Assembly (NCBI GenBank): GCA_038025085.1
Contig: CM076148.1
Location: 4,991,501 to 5,055,500, forward strand
DNA from: Tetragonia tetragonoides
Lineage: Eukaryota; Streptophyta; Magnoliopsida; Caryophyllales; Aizoaceae
Reading direction: 5' to 3'
Length of the DNA: 64,000 nucleotides
Shown here: piece by piece, positions 1 through 12,259 of the stretch
How the letters are laid out: each line of letters opens with the position of its first letter
Numbering within the stretch: the first letter of the stretch is position 1
Position numbers and translations under genes: made by a program
The notes under the pieces: model-generated
What the model was told of the DNA's origin: nothing
The model's input: only the letters and a program-made list of their open reading frames with translations
The model's database searches: none

Positions 1-1407
1 TAGGAATTTTAGTAAAATTTCTAACCCCTTTTTCTTATTTTTCATCTTATTAGTGACGATTCGAAATATCTTTTCGTTAAGGTGAAAAACAAGAGAGCTT
101 GTGTATTGTAGGAAGCTAATTCATTAAGCTCCCGGTGAAAAGATTGAAGTGCAGTTTGATGGTGATGGTAATCCCATTGACAAAAATTCTTCAATGTTTG
201 CAATCTTTTTTGGAGAACAAGTGAGAAATCGTGTTTGTCCTGTACAAGTCTCAAGTTGGGACGAAATCAAGCTAGAAGCACTCGAGCATTTGTGAACTTG
301 GATCCTGGTAACAATATTTTTATGTCCATTTGTTTACATATTTTATGCATTTTTCATTTGGATCTTGCTAAATAGGTTTTTGGAGATTAAGAAGTTTTCT
401 TATGAAACTCTAGAAAAAGCTAAAAACGATGCAGAAAAAGGTAGAAAAGAAGCTGAACAAGCTAAGAAAAAAGACGAAATGCTCAGAAATGTAGTTGATG
501 CAACACATTAATTTATTGGTGATATTTCTGTTAATTAAAACATTTTAATTCATCACAAGTTCACAACTGAACCTCTTTTTATTTTATTTTTTTGTATACC
601 ACCACACCTGTATTGTTGAGATACCTCAAGTTTGGAGTTTCATCAGCTTAATTAATTGAGCTTTTACTTTCTTGTGTTTGTAGGTGAGCAATTGATAGAT
701 TGCTGCAATGAATTCTGAATAGCTTGAGAATATGAAGTGGAGCATATGTTATTGATGTTTTCTTTTTAGTTTTCAGATTTAGTTAGCCACAGTCGCTATA
801 ACATCCGGATTCAGATTTTGATTTCCCGGTAGCTCTTTCTTTTTTGGGATATATAATGTATCTATTGAACATCGGATGATATACTAGGAACCTCATATTA
901 TGTATAACATTGTTGGTTGAAATTGAAGTTATTCGTGACAGATCAACTATACCGTCTTGGGTTATTTCCTTTTACTTGTATTCTTATTTACATCTTTCTA
1001 ATAGCAATATCCAAAAATATTACAATTAGCCATGAATTACAGTGGCTACCAATTTTTGCCATGGGAAGTCAATTGTTGGCTTATTCAATTAGCCACGTTA
1101 CGCATCGTGGCACCTTTTATATTCGCCATGATTTAATTTGTGGCTAGATAGCTACTAGCCATGGCTACATCAACCTTTCCACGTTAGTACTAGTGGCTAG
1201 AATAACGTATTTAGCCACATGTATACCTGTGGCAACAAAATTCATTTATGTCACGGAACCTATTTTTCCGTGGCAAGCTTCTTGCCATGCTCATTTGTGC
1301 CATGGGAGCTGATGATTAGTTTTCCCGTGGCTAGATAGTCTATCCACAAAAATTTTGATCTTGTACCACGGATTTAACTGTGGCACAAGCGATAATTTCT
1401 TATAGTG
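1..1407 (+). mobile_element. 3' end of a CACTA (En/Spm) DNA transposon
   Basis: The right boundary is seen at 1407, where the plus strand ends in TTTCTTATAGTG; its reverse complement begins CACTATAAGAAA, the classic CACTA terminal inverted repeat. Just inside it (about 1025-1390) are many short copies of GTGGCTAG / TAGCCAC in both orientations, the usual subterminal transposase-binding array of this superfamily. A fragment resembling the accessory protein of plant CACTA elements lies further in (see the separate entry). The other end lies outside the window, so total length and autonomy cannot be judged. The superfamily call is firm; the exact 3-bp target duplication cannot be checked. Confidence 0.8.
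146..511 (+). pseudogene. Fragment of CACTA-associated plant transposase protein (Ptta/En/Spm, Transposase_24-like)
   Basis: Two open stretches look like exons. Bases 146-295 read EVQFDGDGNPIDKNSS followed by FFGEQVRNRV and a W..I..A motif. This is the pattern of the Ptta/En/Spm plant transposase domain, in which a fibre-like protein sequence has G-x-P-I and G..VR..V. Bases about 376-511 encode a lysine/glutamate/alanine-rich coiled-coil-like tail ending at a TAA. The first stretch runs into a TGA at 293-295 and no start codon can be tied to it, so it is annotated as a remnant. It sits inside the CACTA element ending at 1407, which supports the family call. Identification is from pattern memory, not a search. 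Confidence 0.5.
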
Positions 1408-1556
1408 AATAGACACTAGCTCCTGTAAGCTACTCATTTGTTCATCCACTAGTCTCCTAATTTTACATTACTTTCAAATATTATGATTATATAATACACT
1501 TAGCTCCCGTAAGCTATTAAAATTGTTGTTTGATAGAATTTTTGAGATAGAACTGT

Positions 1557-1765
1557 TGGAGCCATCACCCTATATAGCCTAGAGCCACCCTCAGTATCCT
1601 AGTGGAGCCACCCTCAGTATCATAATGGAAACACCCAGACTGTAGAACAGGAGTCACCCCCGACAACTAACAGAAAACCATCCTATAAAAAATGTCGGGG
1701 CCACCCCCTTACATATCCTGGAGCCACCCAAAATATTACATGGAGCCACCCCTCTAGCTTACCTA
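1557..1765. repeat. Degenerate GAGCCACCC short repeats
   Basis: About eight imperfect copies of a GGAGCCACCC-like core are spaced 18-35 bp apart, two of them as a near-exact consecutive pair with the trailing CTCAGTATC. The rest of 1408-2250 shows no coding signal. Confidence 0.5.
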
Positions 1766-2251
1766 GAGCCTAAATAGACACTAAAATAGAAAAAATGAGG
1801 GACTAAATATCTAGCCCTAAAACAATAAGGACAAATAACAAGCTGCAATGGGGTATTAAGTCATGCAAGATACTAATTATTTGACAAACAGAAAAGTAAA
1901 AATAAATAGAGACTTGAAATCAGATGAACCAAATGATAGTTGTGTATTTGATAATTTCTGTTTTACACATCAAACAAAATGGAGTACCTGAAACAATCAC
2001 TCAATTCAAACCCAAAAAACCTCCAAATATCAGAGTTCGATGTGGTTCATTTGACCAACTTCAAGATAGAGATAGCTAAAAATAACAACCACATTTAACT
2101 TGTTCAATGAATACACACATTTATCCCCCCTTGTCCTTCTTTTGTTACTTCTTTTTCTTCTTTTGTTCTTGATCTAACCTTCTCTTCTTCTGTTCTTGCT
2201 CCAACCTTGTCTTCTGAGTTGCTCATAAAATCATTTGCTGCATCTCTATAT

Positions 2252-3509
2252 CTATAACCACCTCTCTTCATTGAACTTGTCAACTTTTTCCCGCACTTCA
2301 GCCCTCACAAGATTCATATCCGCCACGACGAGACTAGCACAAATTTCAACACGGTAGTAATTTCTCTTTGGCATTGTTTTCAAGTCAGGAAAAAATGTTG
2401 ACACATTGCCTTCACACACCTTCATGTGAATCATGGTATATATACACCGCAATCAACAATTATTTGTATTGTTCTCACTTTTGGACGACCTTCTTTTGCC
2501 AAAAACTTCCTTCTTTTTTGAACAAAAATACCTATATATACAATGGTTGACCAAAATATTCTTCAGAAAAGCCCTAAAATAATGAATCCATAAAGAAAAA
2601 ATCGAAATTAATATAAATTGCATTAAAGAGTAGTAGCTTATACAGAGGGACAGGAAGTGGGCGGTTGCAATTGCATGTCCAAACAAAAAATATAAATGGA
2701 AGAAAAGCCTATAAGGGGTATTGAACCTGCGACTAACTGATAATAACTAAAATATGTCCATAAGACCCTAACCACTTGCGCAACCAGCATTTATGATAAT
2801 GAGACTACAAGCTTTTAGAATAAACTAATACTAATACCAACTAACACTAACCAGCATTCTACTATGTGGATCCGCAACTGGAATTTAGAATGAGTTAATA
2901 CTAACTTACACAAAGTTTACGCAACATGAATTCAAATTAGAAAACCAAATAGTAAATAAATTGTTAAAAAGTTAGAAAAAGAAACAATACCTGGGCTGGT
3001 GCCATCCCAGCAGTGTGATGTGTGTGTCTAAACTATTAGCCCTTTTCCTCTGGGGGAATAGCCAAATCATAGACAACCGAAAGGTCGGAGACCGTTGCCA
3101 ATTTGCCATCACACACGGCACATGCTCCAGCACCTGAGCCCTCTTGGACTTTTCTATTTTCAGCCACTGGATTGCTGCGCCGCTGCTGCTTGACGGTATG
3201 CAAGTCATAGTGCTTGCAATGACGGCAGGGGAAAGAGACTGGGCCACAGCTTTAAAGAAGTCCTCGTAAAGCTCCACTTGACTTTTTTCCGAGCTTTCGA
3301 TTATTTCTTGCCGTCGAATGGATCGATATATCAAACGACATTGTCTTGGCATCACTGTAGCCCTGCAAGTTCAGTGGAGTGTCAACGTGTTGATTTGGAT
3401 CAATCAAGCTAAGGCGGTGTTTGGTTGGGGGTAATGAACAAAGGGAATGGTAATCAAAATGTTCAATTCCCTTTTCTTTATGTTTGGTTGGATGAAGTGT
3501 GAATCCCAT
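2252..3509 (-). other. Gene-poor stretch with scattered minus-strand reading frames, no gene assigned
   Basis: Several minus-strand open frames of 60-130 codons occur here (2252-2452, 2972-3355, 3252-3509). They overlap in different frames, share no convincing splice sites and resemble no family I know. The stretch around 3045-3165 has somewhat higher GC and a CxxC-containing frame, so it could be a decayed exon. Around 3420-3500 the DNA has the GTTTGGTTGG-type bias often seen at plant MITE ends, but I could not find a matching inverted end. Nothing here is supported well enough to call a gene. Confidence 0.3.
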
Positions 3510-5884
3510 TACCTATCTTCCCGCAATAGAATTACCCTATTTTGAGGGTAAATCATTACCCACCACAACCTAGGTATTTTGATTCCCCACTTTGGCACTT
3601 TATCTCTCACGTTCTACTTCCCTCTACACATTTTCACCGATATCATGCTCTCAATTTTTCCACTTAAGCTTGAATCGAAAATATAGATGTACAACAATGA
3701 CCATAGTTTTTTTTCCTCTCTCCTTGTGGCTTGTGTGCACTTTGCACTACCGAGAACATGAATTGGAGAAAATAAAAATAAAATTATATAATATTTTACA
3801 AAGGACACATCACACATTCCCACCCCACTTCCAGTCCTCGACCCCCACATGTCTAGCACATAATTAACTCTCCCTTTACAAAAAAAAAAAAATAAAAAAA
3901 ATTAAAGATAAAAAAATTGCAAGAAGGAAATCTAGTTGGACAAGACAAGTTTCTCTTCAATCTTCTCACTGTTTACTTTCTGCCAAAAATAAATAAATAA
4001 AAGATATTAAAGATCTTATTCTCCACGCCAACCTGGGTTTCTGCAGGTGGAGATAGGATTAAATTTTTTTTTTTTTTTTTGTTTTTTGAAAATGCATTCC
4101 CACGACCAGATGAGTCAATCCCCAGGACGCCAGGACTGCAGGAGGTGATTTTGTGAAGAAGGCCTACTGACCTACCCTTGTCAAACTCACTACCTATGAG
4201 TGCTCGCCATGACCCTATGAGATGAACACCACGACACAATGAGAACCCATTTTGTGAAGATAGCCCACCTATCCCAACCTTGTCCAACCCATGATCACAC
4301 GCCCACAACAAACCATTTTATGAAGATCGCCCGCCGACCCAAACCTGGTCAAACCGATAACCCCATGATCTGATACCATACCCACAAAGTGTTTGATGAA
4401 CCGCAAATGAGATAGTTTCTGGGCACATAATTTCTAGGCATCTAAATTCCAGCCATATTATCTCTCCTCGAGGCTTAATTGGAGGAGTTTAGAGTCCTCT
4501 CAGGAGGAGACGGGATTCACGAGGTGGACGGGCCTTTCGCCACTAAACCTGATATGACAGAGCCTATTAAGTATTAAGAGTATTAACCAATAATTTTGGG
4601 GTCAATTTCGTGTCATTCAGCCCAAAATTTTGATCATCATCTTAGGTAATGAAAACAATTAGACCTAAAAATAACCCTAGAAATAACCCTAATCTATTGC
4701 TACTGAACCCAATCAGACTGCCACGTTTGACGGTTCTTCTAAGGATACTTGAGTTTTTTAAGCGGTGTAATCGTCTAAGTAGTGCTGGAAAAATTACCCG
4801 ACCCGAGAATCTGACCCATCCGCCCCGAAATCCTTGGTCTTGAACAAAGAATTTAAACTCGAAAAGACTACATTTGTTGTTTCACACCCAAGCAAACTCT
4901 TGGTCGACCCGTTGGTTGGAGATTTTCAAAATAAGACACGCCACGACGAGAACGGTGGATGACAAAAAGCTTAGTCATATCAAATTTTCTTCCATATCAG
5001 CCAAATTTGACATATGTAATTTCACATTTCTCTTTAATAAGATTTTTTTATAATCATTACGCAACGACTTAAACTAATTGTTATTTTAGTTGTGAATTTG
5101 AATTTTTGATACTTCATTTGCACTAGCAAAAATTTAATAACATGTTAAAACCTTAAAATGGAACAAGTAACGAGAGCACAACTAGCAGCATGTGATGATG
5201 TATAGAAATTTAGAAATGCTTAGCGAGGAAACTCTTAATTCCTTCGATTTTAGAGCATTTGAGCAAGTGTGGAATTTTTGCAATTGCAATACAGTTCCAA
5301 TTCCTATTGATTTTTGCAATTTTAACACAATTCCCTATCCAGAGAAAACAAAAGCCGATTAGAGATTAAAGTAACCCAATCACACATTTCACACACAATA
5401 CAGTATGAACAACAAAATAAAAAAATAAAAAAAAGTCCACTAAAACCGACAAAAGATATTGCAAAAACATAAATTTCACAATACAAATACAAAAATATCA
5501 GAGAATAGCACTACCTTTTGAATAAAAATTAGACTAATATGCACACCCATATGATGAGAAAATAAATCTAGTAAGATGTTCAATGACAAGTAAAATTATT
5601 CCAATAGCTTCGAATCTTACCATTAGTTACCACTTTGAAATCAATTAAATGACAATAACAATTGAGTCGAAATATTAGACAGGAAAATCACGGTCGGAGT
5701 TATTCCTAGAAAAACCAGGAATTTAAGCTTCTTTCCATCTCCTCCATTACTTGAGAATCGGCTGCTCACCCCACTTTCTCTCTCTACCTTCTATGAGTAA
5801 GTTGGCTAGCTCGGTTTTGGTTCCGGTAGTGAGAGACGGAAGCTCCGGTGACTGGTGACTGAGATCGAGCGAGAGAAACACTGA
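3510..5884. other. Intergenic, no gene seen
   Basis: AT-rich DNA with an A-tract (3880-3905), a T-tract (near 4063-4080) and no reading frame with conserved features. The 91- and 112-codon frames around 3592-4311 are low-complexity shadows. Confidence 0.5.
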
Positions 5885-5927
5885 GAGTGAGGAGTGAGGA
5901 GTGAGGAGTGAGGAGTGAGAGTGAGAG
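5885..5927 (+). repeat. Short tandem repeat GTGAGGA
   Basis: Four or more consecutive copies of GTGAGGA followed by GTGAGAG variants, inside a purine-rich block (5850-5940). Nothing else gene-like is seen in 5928-7420. Confidence 0.8.
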
Positions 5928-7424
5928 AAGAGAGAGAATGAAAGGGGCGGCGTTATTTGAGACTGAGACTTAGAAATGAGAGAATTGTGTTACAGTCTTA
6001 CGAATGTTGCCTTGTTTTTGCTTATTCTATTCAATTACAAATAGACACCCACCAAACAAATTGAGCAAGTTAAAATCCCACCCAAAAAAGGGATTTGTAG
6101 TCGAGGCAATGGGTATGGGCTTTATGGTTCTTGTTAAGCATTGATTCAACTAGCTTACAGTTCTATGAGTAAAAGAGAGACTACATCATGAAGAATAACT
6201 ATGAAATGGAAATGAGGATAAAGACCAGAGAGAAAGAAGGATTACTGGAGCAAGAAATCCATTAGTTTGACTTTCATCATTCATCTGCAGGGTGGTGAAA
6301 ATAAATTCGATAAAGAAAATTAAGTGGGCAAAAAAGTGAAAATTAGAAGAAATTAATTTTTTTATTCCATGTTCTTCCGTCAGCAAGCTTAAGAGGCGTA
6401 AATGTCCAATATCGTTTTTTAAAATGTGTATATGACGTCAGAGTTTTATATAATACCAATATGGTTTGGACCCATTTTTTAAAATATCAATTTGGTTATT
6501 CGGGGCATTCTAATATAAGTAGTTTTGTCTCTTCTTATGAATCTTTTATCCTATTAGTAACAGAAGATCACTAATTCTACTATGGGCTGATAAATTATGA
6601 CACGAGTGCGAAAGTATAGTTAAGTTTTCAATTAAATCGATATAGTAATTCCATTTCAAACCATAAATACCAAGGTATCAAATTTGACTACACAAGTTAT
6701 CGAGTTTGTCCAGTATACTATTCAAATACTTAGTTTATCCTCTAACATGACCAATGACCAGAGAATCGGATCGTGAATTTGCAACCCAAGGTTCATGACT
6801 ATAGTGGCTCGAAACGGGGTCATCCCTTTAACCTTGCCTTTGTTATCAACATTCAATTCAAGCTCCAAAAGAGCTCAAAACTTCAAGTGATAGAGTACTA
6901 AGTAGGATCTTCTTTGCCCAAAAATATGACGACCTTTTGACATTAATGAACTTACCAATATAAATAAACATCTATCCTAACAAACGCATAGCATTATCAT
7001 CCGCATATCGAGTGGAGCATAAACTTGTAGCTACTAAATCGTCAAATTGGCTCCCTAGTCTTTGCATTGTAATGTCGATTTTTGGGGAAATCTTCATAAT
7101 TGGGGATACAATTACCTTGAGGTGCACCTAAAATGAAAATTTGAGATGGGGAAGGTGCTCTTGATGAAAATGGTTTTCCCCTAGCACATCATCTTGTTCT
7201 CTTTGGTGCAGTGGGAGTGGGGTTTCGGGTTTTACACATATTGTTTCACAACCTTGAATATTGTACAAGGAAACTAGGTAAGGGAGGGGGGTCGGCCAAA
7301 TCTTTATTTTGCTATCTACTACTTCTATATGGTATTCTGGCATTTCCTCTGTGATTAGAGGGGTGAATTAAACCTCATTCGTCACCTTGGTGGCAATACT
7401 CTTATGGCTATTTGTCTTAAAGAG

Positions 7425-7910
7425 TTCAGCTTAGAAACTGAATTAACTTGACTTTAGTTAACTGAAGCCTTTGCAACTATAATACTTTCAGAATAGGCGC
7501 TCACTTGGGTTGTTCGTCGTCATAGATCCTTGCATCGTCAAGTGATCTTGAGATGACCGACTCAAATACCTCGATCCGGGCTACATTTATGTTATGTTGG
7601 ACCATACAGCATTACAAGTACACCTAACAGGTACACCAAAAGAACTCAGGAGTGCATTACTTAAACTGAATCTAGAGTTCAACTTACAAAACTTAAGCAA
7701 ACTTGAGTTTTGTTAACAAAAACCTTTGCTGCTACAATGCTTTCAGAATAGGACCCCACTTGGGTCGGCGGTAGAACCGAGCATCATCTAACGACCTTGC
7801 AATGAGGGGATCAACTACCCGCAATCGGGCCCTGTAATCGGGCTTCATCTATGTTATGTTGGACCATACACCGATTAGATACACCAAAAGAACTCAAAAA
7901 AGTATCACTT
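7425..7910. repeat. Tandem direct duplication, about 260 bp per unit
   Basis: Two diverged copies lie head to tail. Shared anchors include CTTTCAGAATAGG (7485 and 7741) and TATGTTATGTTGGACCATAC (7588 and 7850), giving a period of about 256-262 bp. The two copies also share CACCAAAAGAACTCA. No coding content is seen. Confidence 0.75.
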
Positions 7911-8384
7911 ACACCTTAAATATTAAAAAAAAGCTTTCGTCACTCCTTATAAAAGAATAGATATGCATTATTGTAGGATAGATCAATTTTCATTAGCACA
8001 ACACATAAACATATAAAATAAAATAAAAAAGACAAACAAGCAATAAAACACACACCTATAACTAATACTATTCCATCATGCCCCTAATGCATCAATTAAC
8101 ACACTGAACACAATGCTTTATATCCTTAGCAAAAAACTAGAAATTCGCCAATCACTTAACATAATATTATCAGAAAATATGAAGATTATATCTTTGAGCC
8201 CATTTTTAAAACTCTGATCTAATCTCTTGTGAGCTGAATTCAAAATTCTATGATTTGGTTTTTACATTTCCTCACTTGTTTCACTCAACTTTACCCTCAT
8301 CTTGATTAGCATAGTATTACTAGTTAATGGTTTGTCATCACCGTGTCATACGTTTATATCTCAGACTGAATGGACCGATGTTAT

Positions 8385-8655
8385 GAATAACAGAATTATT
8401 GATAATACGAAATATGTCTACATACAGTATAGATTAGTACAGTGAATCTTACCAAGTGGTTTTCGGGGTAGGTGCCCGTGATGAATAAGGGAAGTAACAA
8501 TAGGGCCAAGATTTTAGATGGAGAAATACGGTCGAACTTTGGTTAAACCCGAATCGTAAGAGCAAGTAAGACCATAGGCAAAAGGAGCTTGCTGACGATG
8601 ATTTCTTCACTTGCTAACATGTGCGCGCTCTCTCTCTCTCTCTCTCTCTCTTCTA
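8385..8655 (-). repeat. Dispersed duplicate A (partner at 17330-17550)
   Basis: This segment matches 17330-17550 in the same orientation: both have AATCTTACC(C)AGTGGTTTT, a GGTTAAACCCGAA-like core, GACCAT(A/G)GGCAAAAGGAGC, CTTGCTAACATG and a terminal (CT)n run (here about 8628-8651). Read on the minus strand each copy has an ATG after the GA run and a GTAAG donor-like site after CCACTGG or CCACTTG. It may therefore be a duplicated first exon or 5' leader, but the open frame is only about 27 codons and is not conserved. Confidence 0.7.
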
Positions 8656-8878
8656 TTTAAGTACAACAAATCGCAAAGTCTAAGTACAACAAACTCTTCT
8701 TCTAAATAAAAAAAAAGAGTACAACAGTCTTTCAGTCCCTAGCCCCTAGCCTAGCCCCTCAGCAACACTCCTCAGCAGCAGTCCCTAACCCCCTCAGCAG
8801 CGTCCTAAAGCTCCCTAAGCAGCAGCAGCGTCCCTGCAAGTTATTACATTGAACAAAGGAGGTTATGACACCAGTTGT

Positions 8879-9742
8879 TCACATATGAGTTGTTAAAAGA
8901 ACTACCTTTTTGCGTTGGGAAGAAGATGGTGCGGAAAAACTTGGTCCGGAAGAATATCTCAGATATGGAAGATCGTCACATAGATTGCTCAAATGGTCTT
9001 GGACATATTGTTTCATCCCTTCTTCGTCTCGCTCAAGGAACATGTACGCATAGGTTTCACACTGTGCTAATGTGTCCACGAACATTGCCATTGCTTTCGA
9101 AGGATACTTCGTATTGTCTTGGAACGGTTGTAGTGCCTCTGTCAGCCTTCGTGCCAATTGCTTAGAATCGCTGCAGTACGTGGGATCAACACTCTGGTTC
9201 ACGAGAACAAGTTCATTCGATGCCTTGGGTGTAATTACCAGACCAGGTGGTAAGGCAGAAAGCCCTTTCGATTTTGTGATCACAAACGTTATTTTGTCCC
9301 TTAAGACACGGTCAAACACATTATTTGCCTCCACAAATACATAATATGTGATGACCAAAAAGAAACATATAAGTTAAGAGATTGAACAAAAAAAAATGAC
9401 ACTAACATTACTAAAATATTGGTGTTGAAGTTGCATGACATAATGCAAAAGGTCCGGGGCAGTTGGGCGCAAATTTGTATTCCCCAAATCCCATTTAAAA
9501 AGCTCAAAGGCAATAGTGTCCCCCAACTCCTCATCATCCCAGTTAACATAGTTGTCATATGGAGGATATCCAGCCCTAGCATTGGCGAGTTCAGACATGA
9601 TACTTTCATTTGTAACAAAGTCCCTCCACTTTGGTTGATCTCTTCCCGGAGGCTGGTGAAACATTGAATAAGTTTTTGGGCCAGCATAGAACCAATAAAA
9701 AAAGCAACAACGGCACGCAAATGACAACAAGTGTAGCAACAA
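8879..9742 (-). CDS. Unrecognised two-exon protein, possible gene fragment
   Basis: Two minus-strand exons join in one frame across a 78-bp GT-AG intron: exon up to 9407 (donor GTTAGT) and exon 9328-8879 (acceptor GTGGAG). The protein starts no later than the Met of YSMFHQPPGRDQPKWRDF and contains YPPYDNYVNWDDEELGD, then ANNVFDRVLRDKITFV, LPPGLVITPKASNELVLVNQ and ARRLTEALQPF, ending LLTTHM. Codon content looks protein-like (mixed charged and hydrophobic, few low-complexity runs), but I do not recognise the family. The true N-terminus is uncertain: the hydrophobic frame before YAGPKTYS may be intron, and no promoter could be tied to it. It could be a lineage-specific gene or the surviving 3' part of a larger one. 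Confidence 0.45.
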
Positions 9743-10335
9743 CAGACGACGACAATACTACAATAGCAGATGACATCATAATCAAAAGTTTAAGACACTA
9801 ATTTAGAAGGACCCTAAGACGTTTTTGTCACCTTAAATGCTCAATTAAGCTACATCATTCTGGCTATGTAATGAAGAACCAAAACATGAAAATGATCAAA
9901 CAGTTGCTCTGCATTTTCAAACCATTAACAAAACACGATCACGATTTCAACCCAGAAGCAGAGCATGTTATATAATCAAACCCAACAAATCAATATTTCA
10001 AAAACAATTAAATCCAAACAAACCCATATCATAAAAACCAAAATATAAAGCCAAAAAACTCAAACAAACAATTCATCAAACAGTTGGTGTCGGACATCAT
10101 AATCAAAATTACCAAACAATACAAAATTACCAAACAATACAGAAAATCGGACATCATAATCAAAATTATATTGAAACCCTATATATCATAATCAAGCTCA
10201 TAAAATCAAGCCTCAAATGGCCCTATATTAAAGTATTGTTGATAGTTTCCTTTCATGTTTGAATAAGTTTTTGGACCAAGTGGGGAATTGTTGGAGTTGG
10301 CCCAAAAATATGACGGGTCAAAAGATAATTGTTAC

Positions 10336-10590
10336 TCCCTCTGTTTCTCTTTTAAACTTCCTACTTGCTTTTTCACGGTCTCCAAAGTGATACTTTGACC
10401 ATCAATATCTATAAAATTATACAAGTAAAATTTATAAAAATTTGATATTTTGAAAATACATTTCCAAAGGAATCTAATGCATATAATTTTGAATCATAAC
10501 TCATAGAGATTTTTTTATATATTTACGGTCAAAGTTTACAAAGTTTGACCTTAAAAAAGCAAGTAGGAAGTTTAAAGAGAAACGGAGAGA
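10336..10590. mobile_element. MITE (Stowaway-like)
   Basis: The segment starts CTCCCTCTGTTTCTC and ends GAGAAACGGAGAGA. The inverted ends extend for about 40 bp as TTTAAACTTCCTACTTGC on the left and GCAAGTAGGAAGTTTAAA on the right. Length about 255 bp, no coding capacity and a TA just before the left end fit Stowaway/Mariner-type MITEs. The right-hand TA duplication is not clean. Confidence 0.8.
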
Positions 10591-10612
10591 ATGTTAGTTA
10601 TCTAAATTCATT

Positions 10613-10861
10613 TTGTTGAAATATTCAGTATAACGCTATACAACGTTGTATATGTTATTCAATATGACCCAGTATCCTATTATTCCTCCACTTCCCTATT
10701 CTTTCTCCAGTATCTCTCTCCACTAACGTTATTACTTTGTTCTATATATTGAGCCCCTTTCCTTGCCCACAATATACAGAGAAACGTATTCAGTATTCTT
10801 CTCAATATACTTTCACTTCTCAGTTGTTCACTTCTCCATAGAGACAATTGCTACTCCGCTC
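10613..10861 (+). repeat. Possible truncated LTR of a different copia element
   Basis: The stretch begins TGTTGAAATATTCAG, has a TATATATTGAGCCCC promoter-like block (about 10744) and a pyrimidine-rich R/U5-like end, and is then cut off exactly where the 399-bp LTR begins at 10862. This looks like an older LTR that was interrupted or recombined. No partner copy is present in the window, so the call is inference. Confidence 0.35.
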
Positions 10862-11260
10862 TGTTGGAATTACTCTACATCTTGTTGTAATTATGTTATT
10901 AGCTAGAAGCTTAATACAAACAATGTACAGAGTCTGTTAGTTTGTACAGTATACAGAGTCTGTTAGTTGTACCAGTGTACAGAGTCTGTTAACCATTAGT
11001 TTGTACAGAGTCTGTTAGTTGTAACGATATACAGAGTCTGTTAGTTTGTACGGTGTACAGAGTCTGTTAGCTTGTACAGAGTCTGTTAGTATAGCTAGCT
11101 TTAATGTGTTGTATATAAGCTCAAGTCAACTTGTAAAATAATTAATCACAAAATGAGAATCATTTTTTTTTCTCAAAGCACTTTCTCTCACTAAAGAATT
11201 CTCTCTCTCCTGTTCTTCCCCTTTTCTCACGAGCTCGAGCTAGTTTCACCTCGTTCAACA
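10862..11260 (+). repeat. 5' LTR of copia 1
   Basis: 399 bp, TGTTGG...CAACA. It contains seven or so copies of a TACAGAGTCTGTTAG unit between about 10923 and 11092, in the U3 part before a TATATAAG box (about 11111). Confidence 0.95.
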
Positions 11261-11272
11261 TGGTATCAGAGC
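11261..11272 (+). other. Primer-binding site, initiator tRNA-Met type
   Basis: TGGTATCAGAGC immediately follows the 5' LTR. This is the standard copia primer site complementary to initiator methionyl-tRNA. Confidence 0.9.
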
Positions 11273-11779
11273 ACCGATCAGCTCGAACCGCTCGAATTCA
11301 CATTCTCTGAATCATACTTCATCAAGATCATTTGATTTTTCGATTGTTTGATTTGATTCCTCAAACAATCTCGCTCATAATTCACCTTTCGAGTGTTTAT
11401 CTCAAAAAGGTGTTCACATAAATTTTTCACTTCTATTTCGAACAATTGATTTGCCTTCATCAATTGTTCTTGCTCATCAATTGATTCAGAGAGCCTGATT
11501 TTCTTGATAATCGCGATTCTTCAATCACAGAATTGCAAAATTTTTCATTCTTGATTTTTCTGATTTTTCGTGTTCTTGATTTTAATCATCACAATTCTTC
11601 ACTCATAGAATTGTAGAGCTAATCATCACAATCATCAATTGTTTCTTTTTCCGCAAAATCTCACCTGAAATCATCGTCTCTGTAACAGATTCGATTTCAC
11701 TGTTCCATTGGTTTACTGTTCGTGCTTCTTGATTTCGCTGTTCGTGTTCTTCTTGATTTCACTGTTCGATTGATCAAGG

Positions 11780-12259
11780 ATGTCTCAAATAGACTCAAAT
11801 CCACTATACCTACATCCATCAGACCACCCTGGAATGATGCTGGTTGCAAAACCTTTTGATGGTTCAAGCTTTGGCTCTTGGAAGAAATCTATGTCCATAG
11901 GTTTATCCGCAAAGAACAAACTAGGCATGGTCAATGGTGCTGTTGCTCAGCCTGCGAACACTGATGCTTCGTTTAATGTCTGGCAGAGATGCAATGACAT
12001 GGTTACTTCATGGATCTTGAATGTGCTGTCCACTGACATAGCAGAAAGCGTATTGTATTGCAACTCTGCTCATCAAATTTGGACTGAGCTAGAGGACAGG
12101 TATGGACAAGCTAGTGGTGCGAAATTATATCATTTGCAGAAAAATATCAATGAGATTAACCAAGGTGCTAGTGATATTGCATCATATTTTACTAAAATAA
12201 AACGAAATTGGGATGAACTCAATGTGTTGTGGAGCAGTTCAGGCTATTGCCAAGCATGA
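11780..12259 (+). pseudogene. Copia 1 gag, N-terminal part (frameshifted)
   Basis: Opens with a Met after the untranslated leader and reads [18 protein letters not shown], then [18 protein letters not shown], as in the N-terminal and UBN2-type gag domains of plant copia elements. It continues through [15 protein letters not shown] and a leucine-rich capsid-like stretch to NWDELNVL. The frame then ends at 12257-12259 while the homologous sequence resumes in another frame from about 12230. This is a small indel, not a programmed shift, because copia elements normally use a single long frame. The product would be a truncated gag. Confidence 0.9.

Noticed and set aside
3614..4311. Overlapping 80-112 codon frames on the minus strand
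   Set aside because: Low-complexity, includes translated homopolymer runs, with no splice or domain support.
5850..5945. Purine-rich block as a gene leader or promoter
   Set aside because: No reading frame or splice site follows on either strand; treated as a simple repeat.
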